Source of the DNA: Amblyomma americanum
Taxonomy: Eukaryota > Arthropoda > Arachnida > Ixodida > Ixodidae
Assembly: GCF_052857255.1 (NCBI RefSeq)
Contig: NC_135505.1
Span: 48,173,507 to 48,237,506, forward strand
Length of the DNA: 64,000 nt
Direction of reading: 5' to 3'
This document shows, in pieces, positions 1 to 11,300 of this stretch (position 1 is the first letter of the stretch; every line of letters begins with the position of its first letter). Both the position numbers and the translations under genes were made by a program. Under the pieces are notes generated by a model. The model was not told the origin of the DNA. It saw nothing but the letters and a program-made list of their open reading frames with translations, and searched no databases.

Positions 1-295
1 TGCGCGCCGCGATTGCAGTGCTCTCAAACATTCCAGTAGGAACGAACAGATTATTTAGCGCGGTCTTCTGCTGCTTAAAAAGGTGACGCAGGCGCTGGCT
101 GTGCGATTTAAGCGAACGCAAGACTGTGTCTGCTTGTCGCTATCAAGCGCCACAAAGGGAGCATACCGCTTGCCTATATCGCACAGCCAGCTGCTGCATC
201 GCTGCTCTTTCACCTTTTAAGCGGCAGCACACCGGGCTAAATGTTGTGTTAGTTCCTACACGGTACGTTCGAGAGCACTACATTCGTGGCGCGCA
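1..295. repeat. Long imperfect palindrome (foldback/MITE-like)
   Basis: The left arm (1 to about 115) reads back as the reverse complement of about 166-295. The outer end, TGCGCGCC, recurs inverted at 288-295. Blocks such as AGTGCTCTC, GTAGGAAC, ATTTAGC, AGGTGA and GCTGGCTGTGCGAT all recur inverted in the same order. A loop of about 50 bases separates the arms. The right arm has some extra bases. The window starts at or inside the left arm, so the true outer edge may lie upstream. Short foldbacks like this are usually non-autonomous DNA transposons. I see no protein in it; the small open frame across it is a by-product. Confidence 0.75.
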
Positions 296-299
296 AGCC

Positions 300-790
300 G
301 ACTTGTCAAGTGGTATTTTTTTGTATTTCGCGGGCATCTGCAGTGGGCTAAAAAAAGCCAATATGTGATACTTCAGACAAAATAATTTCGTATCTGAGAA
401 AGTACGCTTTTAATACACTGCAAAGATACTAAAACTGATACATATTTTTTCACGTTTTTTTAACGTGCTCGCACCATGCTTCAAGTAACGTATTTTTGAC
501 AAACTTCAAGAATATATTTCGAATACCAAGTATAAAAATTCAGGAACCTATTTTAGACTCATTTTAGTGCATTCATGAATATAAATTATGTTTAAAATAC
601 ATTATAAATGTCCTGCCGTAAATTCCAAACGTATGAGTCTTCGCTAAGGGTTGTAACTCTTTTCGGCTGCTCAGCGTGAAGCCTTTGCAGACCTGATATA
701 TTTTCGCAAGTCAGCACAGCAGGTTCATCAGTGCTGATCACCTATAGATAATCTAAGAGACACACGGCACATAACTGCCATGTGACGTTC
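300..790. other. AT-rich spacer, nothing recognised
   Basis: No reading frame, repeat or RNA gene that I can support. The sequence becomes AT-rich after the foldback element. Confidence 0.5.
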
Positions 791-799
791 GAAAGATGT

Positions 800-1065
800 C
801 TTCAGGACAAAGCTGGGCCTGATGGATGGGGCCCTAGTGCATCTGCAGCTTGAAAAAGGAGCCACCCCTAAGTATGGCAAGGTTCTCTTGTATTTGCCTG
901 GAGAGACAAAGTTCCCAAACATATTGAGAGAGTTGAAAGGATCAGTGTATTGGTCCCACTAGCCCACACAGAGTGGGTTACACCGATTGTTTCAGTACTG
1001 ACAAAGGTTGGCATTGTTTCAATATGTACAGGTTTTGAAGTAAATCAAAATACTGGTTACCGTCC
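800..1065 (+). pseudogene. Ty3/gypsy reverse transcriptase N-terminal fragment
   Basis: Broken frames read in order: an acidic stretch ending KGATPKYGKV (about 850), then a piece containing AHTEWVTPIVSVLTKVG (about 960-1010) and a degenerate ICTGFEVN. This is the block before the first catalytic Asp of Ty3/gypsy RT, where families usually have a Glu/Ser-x-W-x-TPIV motif, a KK-D-G turn and R-x-C-x-D-F/Y. Here the expected Asp of the last motif is already replaced. The palm with the YLDD box is missing. At least one frame change separates the two parts. It is a relic inside the 790-2715 element. Confidence 0.6.
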
Positions 1066-1619
1066 ACCGGCCGGTCGTGGGATTGCTGAGAGCGATTATA
1101 CAAATACAGCCACTGGCTGCCGCTCCCATACAACCATGGGCTCTGTACCTGGGCGCATTCAGAAGCAGGCTTCACTTCTCACCGGGTCAGCAAATGTACG
1201 TGCCGGTGCCCTTAGTCGGCTGCCGCAATGAGCGTGCGAGCGGCAACCAGAATATGACCCTAAATACCTTATTCATTTCGTAGAATTCGATCACGAAATA
1301 GTGTCAGTTCGTTATTTGACACAATTTAGTGCGTGCAAATAACCGGAGACTCTGAAGAATTATGCAATTAACAAAGTATGGCCGGCCGTATACTGCAAGA
1401 TATACAAGATAATGAGATCATTATCCCAGTTTTCGATTGAAGACTTTGGCTATCTATGGCCAATGGGCTGAGCTACTGGAGAAACTTTTTAGTCGGGCCA
1501 AGAAAAAGTGCGATATCGCGTTGTGCACAAGATGCATGAGATACATCCGGCTTCATCGGCCATAAAAGCGCTTTCAAATCGTCAATAGGGCCACGACACA
1601 AAACGACTGGAGGCAATAT

Positions 1620-2190
1620 ACCAAATTTTTTTCGAAAACCTTCCATTCCAGTAGCAACATAGCCAAAGCTGGCCCTCTATGCAAGAAGAACTATCAAGGA
1701 TACATGCTGACTTCGTAGAGCACGTTGCGAGAAGCATGATTCTCGTGGTAGTAGATGCGTATAGGAAGAAGGTAAAAGTAGTTCCTCTTATTCAAACTAC
1801 GGCAGCGGTTACATTTGTATGCTTGGTCAAGATATTCAGCATGTTTCGCATCGCATGTTCTGTAGTCTCAGCTAACGGAACTCTGGATAACAGAAAACTG
1901 AGTGATCAGATTTTCAGGCTGCTATTTACTTAGAGCAGAACGACTGATAGCTCCGTCAAGTCTCCTTATGAAGGCATCTGTCCTTATCGCACCTCGTCTC
2001 GTGCTTCCCCGCCAATACTTCAGTCTCAGTCTAGAAGGCAGATGAACGGACAACTCGTTCCTAGAACTGCATTTTACGAACGTAATTGTTCTACGGAGAA
2101 AATGGTGGCCTTGAATTAAAATATCTATAACAGGGCCACTAACGTCCATCTTAAGGCACTGGCTGGTGTGATGAGGTGCCAAGTCCATCT
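1620..2190 (+). pseudogene. Ty3/gypsy integrase core fragment
   Basis: An 84-codon open frame at 1679-1933 contains SRIHADF (first catalytic Asp region), MILVVVDAYRKKVKVVPL (beta strands), and SVVSANGT, where the second catalytic Asp of the usual S-D-N-G-T motif reads Ala. Downstream, broken frames to about 2190 keep traces of the C-terminal integrase region. The family normally carries D-D-35-E; here the second Asp is lost and the Glu region is unreadable. Non-functional. Confidence 0.65.
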
Positions 2191-2469
2191 AATTCGTCTT
2201 TCACACAGGTCTCTTAAACCCGCTTGGGATAACAGCGAATCGTAGGGCCTGAACGTTGCGGCTGCAAATGTGTTCACGCCGATGCGTCAAAAAAGCAGTC
2301 AAGTGCACGGTTCTTCAAGCAGGCCTCCACTATCTCCACCTGCATCACCGGCGAGTGTGTCAGTGCCTCAGGAAGGAATTAACTGTCAGCCAAAGAAACA
2401 GTGAGATACCATATCAGTACTGCAGAGAAATTACGATATTCCATACGCCAAGAGAAGCCAACACTGCAC

Positions 2470-2715
2470 TCTGTTAATAAGAGGGAAGTAACGTTCCAAC
2501 GCTGTTAGCTTGTATTAGTGAGTGAGTGTGCAAGCCATTCATTGCATGTCAGTAACGCATGCCTTCTGTCTTTCCAACCGTTGCTCTCCACCGGCGTAGC
2601 TATGTGTGTCGGCTTATCGGTAAGAATAAAAATTCATATCTCTAGTGTGCTCCTGGGTTTTATGTTCGCACGACACATGCAGCGCGTGCATCAACAATGC
2701 AACACTCTCTAAGTA
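2470..2715 (+). repeat. Probable LTR-like 3' tail of the gypsy relic
   Basis: Directly follows the integrase remnant. Starts around TAAGAGGGAAGTAACG and contains an AATAAA hexamer at about 2626 followed by a short T/G-rich stretch, as in the R-U5 part of an LTR. No second copy is seen upstream, so an LTR identity is inferred from position. Confidence 0.35.
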
Positions 2716-2935
2716 TATTATTTGTTCTATGGGTGGTTACAGCCATGCCGAGCCTTGTGCCATATTATTACGATTGTTAAAAAAATTTTCTCTCCAGATA
2801 AGAGCCTTATTTCACACATCACAAGCATTTTTGCGCAGCCTTCTTGGCCCATCACACTAGCGTTGTAGTTACTTGATATGTTTTGCCAGCATTACCCAGT
2901 GCAAGGTAGCCAACCGGAACCCCTTTCTGGTTAAC

Positions 2936-3118
2936 ATGCCTGCCTGCCTGCCTGCCTGCCCGCCCGCCCGCCCGCCCGCCCGCCTGCCCGCCTGCCTGCC
3001 TGCCTGCCTGCCTGCCCGCCCGCCCGCCCGCCCGCCCGCCCGCTCGCCCGCCTGTCTGCCTGCCTGCCCGCCTGCCCGCCCGCCCGCCCGCCTGCCCGCC
3101 CGCCTGCCCGCCTGCCCG

Positions 3119-3170
<52 letters not shown>

Positions 3171-3174
3171 CTGA
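2936..3174. repeat. GCCT/GCCC tetranucleotide array, about 240 bp
   Basis: About 60 units of a 4-base repeat in which the fourth base alternates between T and C (GCCT, GCCC), with rare GCTC and GTCT variants. It ends cleanly at both sides (...TTAACATGCC and CTGCTGATAG...). Because the unit is 4 bases, all frames on both strands stay open and spell Pro/Ala/Cys/Leu on one strand and Gly/Arg/Gln/Ala on the other. These are not genes. Runs of GCCT and GCCC are clustered rather than random, so blocks seem to have been copied during expansion. Confidence 0.97.
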
Positions 3175-3259
3175 TAGTTTTCCAGCACAGCCCTCAGGCG
3201 CCAGTTCTAGACATGCGCGTTGTCGTAGTTTTCGGCGCAACTGGCAGAGCTGCAGCTAA

Positions 3260-4880
3260 ATGAATAGCACGGTGAGCAGGAAGAACTATAGCAAGCACGC
3301 CGAGGAATGAAAGAAGGCGACGATGAAAAAGGCCTAGAATGAAAATTCGGTGGAGGGCGTAGCGACGGAAAAGACGGATCTGTAATGTGGAAAATGGATG
3401 ATGTAGGTAAAGCAGGGACAGGCGGGAGGTGAAGGACTCAGTTTGTGCCTCCTTTTAATAATGACTTTCTAAACACCTTTGCAGCTAGCCATCCTGCTTA
3501 CAAAGGGCACCGCAAGCTTCTGTGCGCAAGCGACTGCAATGAATGCAGTCGATGGGAAATACTCTGGTATCCCTCGTTTTCACGTGACACACATTGGAGG
3601 GTTTCTGAAAAACGACGCACTGCCTAGCTGCCATAAAAATCGGCACACATTTCGAAAGCCAGCTCAGCGCGGAGAGAGAGAGAGAAATAACTATATTGGC
3701 ACCTGTCAGAGAAATTGAATAGGAGTCATAGATTTGACGGGGAGTGTAATCATTCTAACTCCCGATAATTCTCCACTACCCGTCGGCGCGAAACAAATCT
3801 CACCCGAGAGCGCCGCAAAAAAAGAAAGCCCTCCATTTCCACGAGAAAGGGCTTAACTGTGAGCGCACTCTCCGCTTCGCTCGGAAGCAAAGGCGCCGTG
3901 TCCTCAAGAAGTGGCTCGAACTTTCTGGAACCTCTTGACGCCAGGCCAGTTGCGATGCGTTCCAGGTGGATGGTGAGAGAAGCGTTTGTACTGTAGAAGT
4001 TAGTGCATATAAACGCCTGCATGCATACTAAGTGGCGAACAAAAGCGGCGCACCTTACATGTAAAAGTACGTTTAGCGCTATCAGTACGACCGCAGTATA
4101 ATTTTAGCTTCTAAGAACCACTCGCGCACGACTCCCGGGTCAACACACCTTCCCAGCTACAGACCACCGAGGCAGCACGGCAGTGTTCGGGACAGATTGA
4201 TCGTGAACCACCTCTCGTCTGACTGTCGCAGTGCACAGTGAACAAATTGTGTTATTTTTTGTTTGTTGGTCTCGTGTAATCGTGCGCTTGAGTTACCAGA
4301 TCTGTCTCGTACAGTACCTTCTGTTACGCATTGCGTTGCACAATTAAAGAACCCTGTGCATGTGGCCTTATTATTGCTATGTATATCTTCTATATCGTCT
4401 CTCCGCAGCCTAAAGCCTGCTTTGTGATGGACCTGTGACTTAGACATACTCTGCTTGGGAATGGCGAAACATGTGCAAACAACGAATATCCGCCTTTTCA
4501 ATCAGTGACCGGTTTCTGGTATAGCATGCCACTCTTATCTAGGGCATCTCCTAAGAGACCGGAAAAGATGCCCCCACATGCTCAAAGGGTGTCTGGCAGT
4601 GGACATTACGCAACCAGGGCGCTTTTCACATTTTCTTAAATAAGGCGATTCTGTACCCAAAGACTGTGGCCTTATATTTGCGGTACAGCTGTGTTGCTCT
4701 CTATATGCTCAAATAAACCAAGATTTATCACAAAACTGTTTTCAAGAACAAGGCATGTGTGGAGTCCGTTCTGTCTACCACTGAATCGGGCACGTGCTAT
4801 ACTGCATGGACGGCTCATCCACCTCTTGCTTCGCTACAAACGAAGACGAGTAATTTTGGTGTCTGCGTTCCTCCTCGAAG
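3260..4880. other. Non-coding or unrecognised sequence
   Basis: Several open frames of 60-115 codons exist on both strands (the longest is on the minus strand at 4157-4501), but none shows a family motif, codon bias or splice context that I would trust. A (GA)n run of about 12 bases lies at 3672-3684. Nothing else is supported. Confidence 0.5.
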
Positions 4881-4884
4881 CATT

Positions 4885-5850
4885 GAGGTGGTATTGGTGA
4901 TGAAAACTTTATTATGCTAATTGAGCCTTAACGTGCACAACCTATGAATGGCTAGGCTCTAGGCCGCATGTAGCGACCGGCAGTTGGTGCCGGTCAGCGA
5001 CTCCGAACGCCCTGTACGTGGGCTGTTCTTGTACAGCGGGATCGGAGCCGGGCGCGGAGACCTCCCATCCCTCGAGGTCAGTTAGTAGCTATTCGGAAGG
5101 AGGATGGAACCAAGAGCAGATATTTATAATGTGGTGTGAACGCATTCGGAGTGCCATCAAAAGCAGCATTACGGCGTGAGCAGTCCCGTGTGGATTACGG
5201 CTGTGTCATCGGGGGAGGTAGACACCGGATTGCAGTTGCCAGCGGGTCACCTGCTCTAGAGACTTGTACGGCGGGCGGTAGTGCAGTCTTTGCTAGAGGT
5301 AATGTAGAAAGATTTCATTGTACGAGACCAAGCGATCCCGGCTATCTCACAAATCTTCGGCGCACCCTGCACGGGGGACGAAATGTCGAGCGTTGGAATG
5401 GGCGGCTTCATTACTGGGCTGGCCCGCGTGTGCTGTGACCCACCAAATTTGGATGGACTCTGTGGAGGGGGGGGGGGGGGCGGAGGCAAGGATACGAGTT
5501 GCAGTTTCTAGAAGGTGCCCGTGGACAAAGTTGCGAATCGCCGTTGTAGCATCGCTGAAAGTAAGTGTGGCAGTGGTGGAGGAGATGGCAAGGGGGATGG
5601 GCGTTTCTTCTGCCTCCAGTGAGGTGGCTGCGATCATACAGCCGGCTTCTTGTAGAGAGGAGCTGGATACCACGCTTATTGCAAAAGTCGGCGTGGTAGG
5701 GCAAGAGGCTGCATCGACAAATATGGTCGGTGGAGACGAAGGGGCCAACCGACTAGCCCGAGCCATAAGCAACCGGGTGGCCGTCCCAGCGAATCAGAAT
5801 GCTTCAGGGTGTTCTCCCGTTCTTGAAGCGAAAGCTTCAATGCGATAGGT
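4885..5850 (-). mobile_element. 5'-truncated LINE (R1/I-like, RNase H type), 3' end
   Basis: The minus strand carries an RNase H domain (5347-5772), then a diverged stretch and a 3' end with AATAAAG at about 4907-4913 followed by TTTTCATCACC. The upstream end stops near 5850, so only the last kilobase of the element is present, as is typical for target-primed insertion. A run of 13 G on the plus strand (5467-5479) interrupts the reading frame. Clade assignment (R1/I group with C-terminal RNase H) is by motif resemblance only. Confidence 0.65.
5347..5772 (-). pseudogene. Non-LTR retrotransposon RNase H domain fragment
   Basis: A 141-codon open frame. IFVDAAS near residue 18 is the first acidic strand, AATSLEAEETPIPLA carries the catalytic Glu, TFSDATTAIRNF carries the next Asp, and IWWVTAHAGQPSNEAAHS is the conserved WVxxHxGxxxNExA block. 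All four RNase H I landmarks are in order with normal spacing. In the parent element this domain would degrade the RNA strand of the RNA-DNA hybrid after RT. There is no RT in front of it here and it ends in an unrelated frame, so it is a relic. Confidence 0.75.
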
Positions 5851-6066
5851 TTTTAAGATGGCAGCGTCAGTGCAGTCACGTGACGAACGTCTTGTGGTGT
5901 CACGTGGCAGGTCATGTGCCCAACTGACGTCATGACAATCTGCCAATCGTGGCAGGTGGCAACTGCAACATCGGGCATCGGGAATTTCATCAAAGCTTCA
6001 CAGACAATTCGTTCGGCAGTGTGTGTGGCGTTTGTGGGCGCAGCCATGCAAAGGAAGCTTTCGCTT
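5825..6066. repeat. Possible short TIR element (14-bp inverted repeats)
   Basis: GAAGCGAAAGCTTC at 5825-5838 recurs as its exact reverse complement at 6053-6066, bounding about 240 bp that include the palindrome GTCACGTGAC (5876-5885). There is no extended homology outside the 14 bases and no clear target duplication, so this could be chance or an old MITE. Confidence 0.3.
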
Positions 6067-6069
6067 CTC

Positions 6070-7590
6070 ACGAGGGTTAAACAAAGTTTAATCCACACCT
6101 AATGTTTTAGTGACACGGGCCTTGACTCGTTGTTGTGATGCTACAAATGTGTGTGCACAGTCTGTAATCTCTCTTCTGACCAGAGTCGCCTCTCATGACC
6201 CTACTACTTATCCTGCTCCTCTTCCCCACTGCAGAGTAGCAAACAAGATATTAATATTTTTGGCCGATCTCTTTCCCTTCGTTTAATTTAATTTATATGT
6301 CTACTAGCCTCCACAGACAGACGAGAAACAAATTCCTACCTCCCACCCCTACTTAAATCGAGAGCAAACCACCATGTTCCGTAGGTTGCAGACACAGTCG
6401 ACCCTTTATCATTATAGACTATAACTTATCACCGACTGGGAATATGACCCCGCCTGACAAAATTTTAACACGGGAGAAATCGCCACTCAGGCGCACATCT
6501 TTTTGGATTGCGCGAGCAACGCGCCGATAGGAGCATTCTTTCCAGCTTCCTCCGATAAGAAATCGAAATTTCGCCTCAAAAGACAATACCACCCAACTTG
6601 CACTCATTCTGTGGGCTCACGAAATTGCCCCCAACAGGGGGCCACATCAGGCCACCTCCACTACATGTTGACGCTATATGGCAACACTGTTGTTTCTCTC
6701 TCTCACTCTTTATAGTCCTGACACTTGTTTATTGCCTTCTGATCGTTTCTGCTAATAAGCTTGCAGGAGTTATATGCACAGATTTCAAAAGCAACATATC
6801 ACACAGTCATGCGAATGTCCGTGAAGTGTTTAGAAATGAACACGCGCCGAATAGTGCACTGACTTCGAACAGCACAAGGGCGCCTTTGAGTTTCACCTCC
6901 AACAAAACGCTGCCGCCGCGATGGTCTCCTCAGACAAATTGAAAAAGATTAAAATTGCTTTTTGAGGAGTGGAGATGGCAGTGCGATTGTCTAACATCTC
7001 GGTGGACACACGAAATCCGCCGTAAGCGAAGAGATAAATGAATGAGTGAAAGGAAGGAAGGAAGAGGTGTGGTAGCGGAGGAAATTGAAAATATAACACA
7101 TAAAGTTTAAACACATCAAGGAATTTCCTCAAAAACACAATATCGTAAGCAATTACCAGCATGGCTTCCGTCGAGGATTGAGCATTTCTACGCAACTAAT
7201 CAAATTTGCACACGGGATCTATCAGTGATTATACCCAGGTGCACGGTTGACAGCCTTTTGTAGCGAGAGCTACACTACGATAGCACTTCGAGCCTTCAGC
7301 GTGGCACCCTTGAGCTGCATGGCCACCCCTGGTCACGTTGCTGGTCACGCGGTGCAGAGCAGCTGCTGCTGCTGGCGGCGCGGCGCACCGGCGAAACGGA
7401 GCTGCTGCAACTGTGCGCATACGCCGTGTAAAGTAGGGGAGTGGAGAGAAGGAGAGGGGTAGAGATTGAACACACGTTCAGGCACGAAGATGGCGACGGA
7501 ACGCCCAGCGAAACGGAGCGGCGAAAGACTGACTTTGCAATTCGACTAAGCTCTCGCGTCACTCGAGATTTAACCACAGCTAAACCACAG
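6070..7590. other. Unrecognised sequence
   Basis: No supported gene. Weak low-complexity patches only, such as CTGCTGCTG at about 7363 and GAAGG repeats at about 7050. Open frames at 6598-6942 and 7296-7577 lack recognisable motifs. Confidence 0.5.
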
Positions 7591-8790
7591 CCACTTTTTG
7601 TTTACTTGTCCAAAGCTTTCGACACCGTCCCACACCCAAATCTTGTCCACAAACTTAAGTCTGTTGTGAATAACCCTTTCCTGGTTGGTAGGATATCCAG
7701 CTTCATAACGCAGCGTTCGCAAGTTGTACACTTCAATTCATCTATTTGCCCTCGTTTATTGTTTCATCCGACATTCCACTAGGTTCTGTCTTATGCCAGC
7801 TTGTTTTCTTGTTATATATTAATAGATGTCACGCGCTGCGTGTCCATTAAAACTTGTCTTTACTTTGATCATTGCCACTTTTATCATAGCATTAACACGC
7901 CACTTGCCCATGAATTGTTTAAAACCGCATTTGCTATTTTTAGGCGGTGTAATGAATAGAAAATTAGCAATATTTTTTCTATAAAACAGTTTCTATGTCG
8001 TTTTCTAGGCGCCCATCTCGTTCACTTCTCACGCACAGTTTTGACGGACAGAATATAGAAAATGAAACAGCATTTAAATACTTCAGTCTTCATGTTTCTC
8101 AAGTCATGTCTTGGTCTAAACATATATATGTTATGTAAAAAAGCTTTTAAAACGTCTGGGGTACGTCTATCGTACACTGCCCAATGCGCCAAAACATACC
8201 GAGCTGCTGACATGTAAATTACATATCTGCCCCTTTCTTGATTACAGCTGTATCATATGGGGTCCCCATAAGAAATTCGATATTAAAAACTTAGAATCAG
8301 TTCAAAAGAAATTAGTCCTCTTCATCTTTCACAACTACGGCCATGATTTGTCTCCTTCACGTTATGCAGTCCAGGTCCAGCAGCACGATTACCTCACCGC
8401 CAACTAGAATATTTGAAGTTTTTACACGCACTGGTTCATTCTCAACACTCTCCTTCACTAAACACTCATTTGAACTTTAGCAAACCTTCAATCACTAGAA
8501 CTTTCCATAGCCTGAATGTTACCCTTTTCTTTTGCCACACTGAGGCGTTCAAACATAGCTTTTTTCCCCTGACCACTGAACCCTGGAATTCACTGCCTGG
8601 AAATGTTCGCTCGCTACCCATTGAAGAGTTTTTTTTTGGCCATCACTTGTTAATGACATTTTCATTTTTTTGTTTGCTTTTACATGTTTGTTTTTCTACA
8701 TGATTGCTTTCCTTCCGCGCCTACCCCTGCTATAGCATTATGAAGACTGCAGTATGTATGTATAAATAACTAACTAAATATAAAGTATAC
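7590..8790 (+). mobile_element. Old CR1/L2-like LINE fossil (RT to C-terminus)
   Basis: Starts in the RT palm: VYLSKAFDTVPHPNL (about 7605) is the classic F-x-D-x-x-K-A-F-D-T-V-x-H block, here with the first catalytic Asp missing. Broken frames continue through the thumb (LESVQKKLVLFIF near 8300). They end in the CR1/L2 C-terminal signature FFPLTTEPWNSLPGN (about 8570-8605). An AT-rich tail with TAAATAACTAACTAAATA (about 8762) probably marks the 3' end. There are many stops and frameshifts. The RT amino end and the endonuclease are absent. Confidence 0.65.
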
Positions 8791-8894
8791 ATTTATTTTT
8801 AATGAGAAAGCACTATTGACTGTGTAACCGGGGAACTCTCTAACCAGGGGACTGTATAACCAGGGAAGGCTCTGAACTTAGTCACTTGAAACGT

Positions 8895-9060
8895 ATATTT
8901 GCGGGAAATAAACAATACTTTGAATGTTGAAATCAAGTAAATATTGCCGCGGCTCCGTTTCGAACCCTCGGCGACCCGAACAGATCAGCTTCACTGGCCA
9001 CTGCACGAAAGCACTAGACTGTCGCCGCAGCTGATCACGCCTCTCGTGCTAAACTAACAC
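8895..9060 (-). repeat. Possible tRNA-derived SINE
   Basis: On the minus strand, a segment containing GTGGCCAGTGAAGCTGA (A-box-like) is followed about 35 bases later by GAGGGTTCGAAACG, which closely resembles a pol III B box. Spacing and order fit a tRNA-like head. The body beyond it differs from the SINE family at 13720, 31880, 49138, 54925 and 57208. No tail or target duplication was identified. Confidence 0.35.
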
Positions 9061-10138
9061 ATTCTCTCGCTGTGCATTGGACCTCGTCGCCTTCATCAAT
9101 TCACATTCGAGCGCGAACGTGACGAAAGGAAACTAAATGCGCAGAGCTGGATTTTTGCATCAGTGGATACCTGAGTCACGTTTTGAGCCACGTCAAGGCA
9201 TAGTTACAGGGAGATGTGCACGGCTGCCTTTCGCGTTCACAACGTATTGTTGTCGTTGCAACTGAAGGAAGCCTGAGAAAGAAACTGCAGTGGACTACCT
9301 ACTGTTTCGAGATCAGCCACATTGGCGTTAGCGTTGACAACGTTGGAGACTGTTGAAGGATGGGACGCATAACACCTCGATTTCGTTTTTAGATATGTGA
9401 CTTTGATGTCTACCTACCGACACTTGCTTACCAGCAGTATTTTGTGCTAAGAAACGCAATTTTTGATCATTAGACTGATTACGTACCAAGTTTAGGCCCT
9501 TGTTCTGCTTGTCCAGTTCTTCGCTCATGTGTACTGACAGCACCACGTTGTGCCCAACTAGGAGGGTCATGTAGTATTGCACATAATCTGTAAAAATAAA
9601 AATTGGTTGAGAGATCTGTCTTCAAATTCTAGTAACAAGAAATACAAGAAAGCCGCCAAGTATGTCAAAAATCCTGCAGCTTTTTACTTGTCCGTAGGCT
9701 TCACGAGTGAAAGACCAATACCCGAAAGGTAGCCCGATTTCAGAAATTATACACGACAAAGCGGAGAGATATGCTTGGTTATTTTGCATTGTGAAGTGTG
9801 AAGCGGTTTCTCGAAACGCAACAATATATTTAACCTTTACAAATAAAAAAAACGGCAGTGGTGTTTTTCCTTGGCTCTTAACTATTGCAGAATTTAAATT
9901 GGTTTTCAAAATGGGATACGAAGGCTGAAAGCGTAACAAGAAGTTAATATTATTACGCGGTAAAAAATGGGACAAGGCAATGCACCGCAGAGAAATTCTT
10001 GCAAAAGTGAGGACACCAAGCGCACACGCAAAAGGGACACTCCGCTTGCTTCGTCCCCGTTCACATTATGCTTTGCAGGGCCCCGCGGCAACAAAAACAC
10101 CAATTTAATACAGGTTGGGGTGTTTCAGTGCATGACGA
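9060..10138. other. Unrecognised sequence
   Basis: I see no gene with recognisable motifs. The open frame at 9622-9975 (minus) has no domain I recognise. Confidence 0.5.
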
Positions 10139-10530
10139 GTGTTAGGGATTCAAGGGCGATGCATGTGCTATATCACGTCAATGGGAGCTAGTCTCCGGGA
10201 AGCACGGAGTTATGTGGTGCGTGACGGCGGTGACATGAAGCAACACGCACTACTGGCTAGCATAACGGTACATGTTCTTCGTAGAGCCAGACGCTGCGAG
10301 ATGGCGACCAAAGCAAGCGGAGGGAGCTATTAGACAAAGGCGCCTTCCAGTTATTGTAGTAGTCTAGCCGGAACGCCTTGGAGCATAGTAGTCGGGAGGT
10401 ATAAGAAGGCGGGTGTTCGCCAATTACATTGCTAGCGTAACCAGAGAGCGGACCAGAGGAGACCGGAATAAACGTTTACGGACGTAATTCCTAAAGCAAA
10501 GGACGTGGAGCAACCGGCAAAATCGTGGCC
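10139..10530 (+). repeat. Candidate solo LTR
   Basis: Begins TGTTAGGGATTC, contains a TATA-like GGTATAAGAAGG at about 10399, and an AATAAA hexamer at about 10470 about 70 bases downstream, as expected for the U3-R-U5 order of an LTR. No second copy or gag/pol lies next to it. The right edge is uncertain (CA near 10518-10526). Confidence 0.3.
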
Positions 10531-11300
10531 GGAAATGTTTTAAGCGAATTTGGCATGCTATGAGGCAGCTTTATCCGAGTCACGATGGTCAAATGAGACG
10601 TAATTCGCGAACGTGTCAGTGACAACAAGGAAGAGGCGCTAAGCGAAATAGTTCGTATGGAAGTAGCAGGCAGTTGTCAGCGCACGCTTAGATAAAGAAC
10701 ATACAAGACTGTATGGATCTCTTGAGGAACACCAGTCGCCACATTTAATAACAAGTTGGCGGGCAGCACCATCCAGTCAGATGAGGACATTCGGAAGAAC
10801 ACCCGGAACATTAGAAGCAGTGCTTGGGAGGGGGGGGGGGGGAGGAATTGTCGGCGGAGATTGTGCACAGTCTTCCAATCATATATTCGTCATCAGAGCA
10901 ACTACGCTCACGAAAGCACAAAGGTATCACGCATACCTCTCCATATAACCCTGCCATGGGTAAACAGCGGTCACGTTTGCCCTACGCACTTCCTAATCTT
11001 ACTGCAGCGCCCTCCTACAAAAGCTTTCTTTTGTAGTCCTGTTCATTACATTTAACGGTCATCGGTTATCTTCCTTTCGCATTGCGTGCTTGGTTCATGC
11101 CCACTTAATGATGTCGTCTAAAATGTTATGAACACGTTTTAGTTCCGAGGCCCAACCTCCTCTCTACCTCGCTCTCATTGTCATACCGAGCATTTCCACT
11201 TTATAGCTGACTGCGTTGCCCTCAATTTATTTCATTTCTTTTCCTCATAATTAAACTATTTTAGCCCGATGAGGGCACCGATAAATTAGATCTGTTATAT
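10531..11300. other. Unrecognised sequence
   Basis: Nothing supported apart from a run of 13 G at about 10830. No coding motif seen on either strand. Confidence 0.45.

Larger units (their letters stand above)
790..2715 (+). mobile_element. Degenerate Ty3/gypsy LTR retrotransposon
   Basis: Pieces of pol appear in the normal order on the plus strand: the RT amino end (about 800-1065), then the integrase core (1680-1900) and integrase C-terminal part (to about 2190). They are followed by an LTR-like tail with a polyadenylation-type hexamer (AATAAA at about 2626) near 2470-2715. The span between RT and integrase is far too short for the RT palm plus RNase H, so there is an internal deletion. Stops and frameshifts are frequent. 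Edges are approximate. Nothing here could make a protein. Confidence 0.65.

Noticed and set aside
2869..3259. Long open frames on both strands rich in Pro/Ala or Arg/Gln
   Set aside because: They are the six-frame translation of a 4-base tandem repeat that contains no stop in any frame.
4157..4501. 114-codon minus frame with several Cys/His
   Set aside because: Cys and His spacing fits no zinc-finger class I know and no second exon or repeat context supports it.
7296..7577. Ser/Val-rich minus frame
   Set aside because: It lies over CTG-rich low complexity and has no motif.
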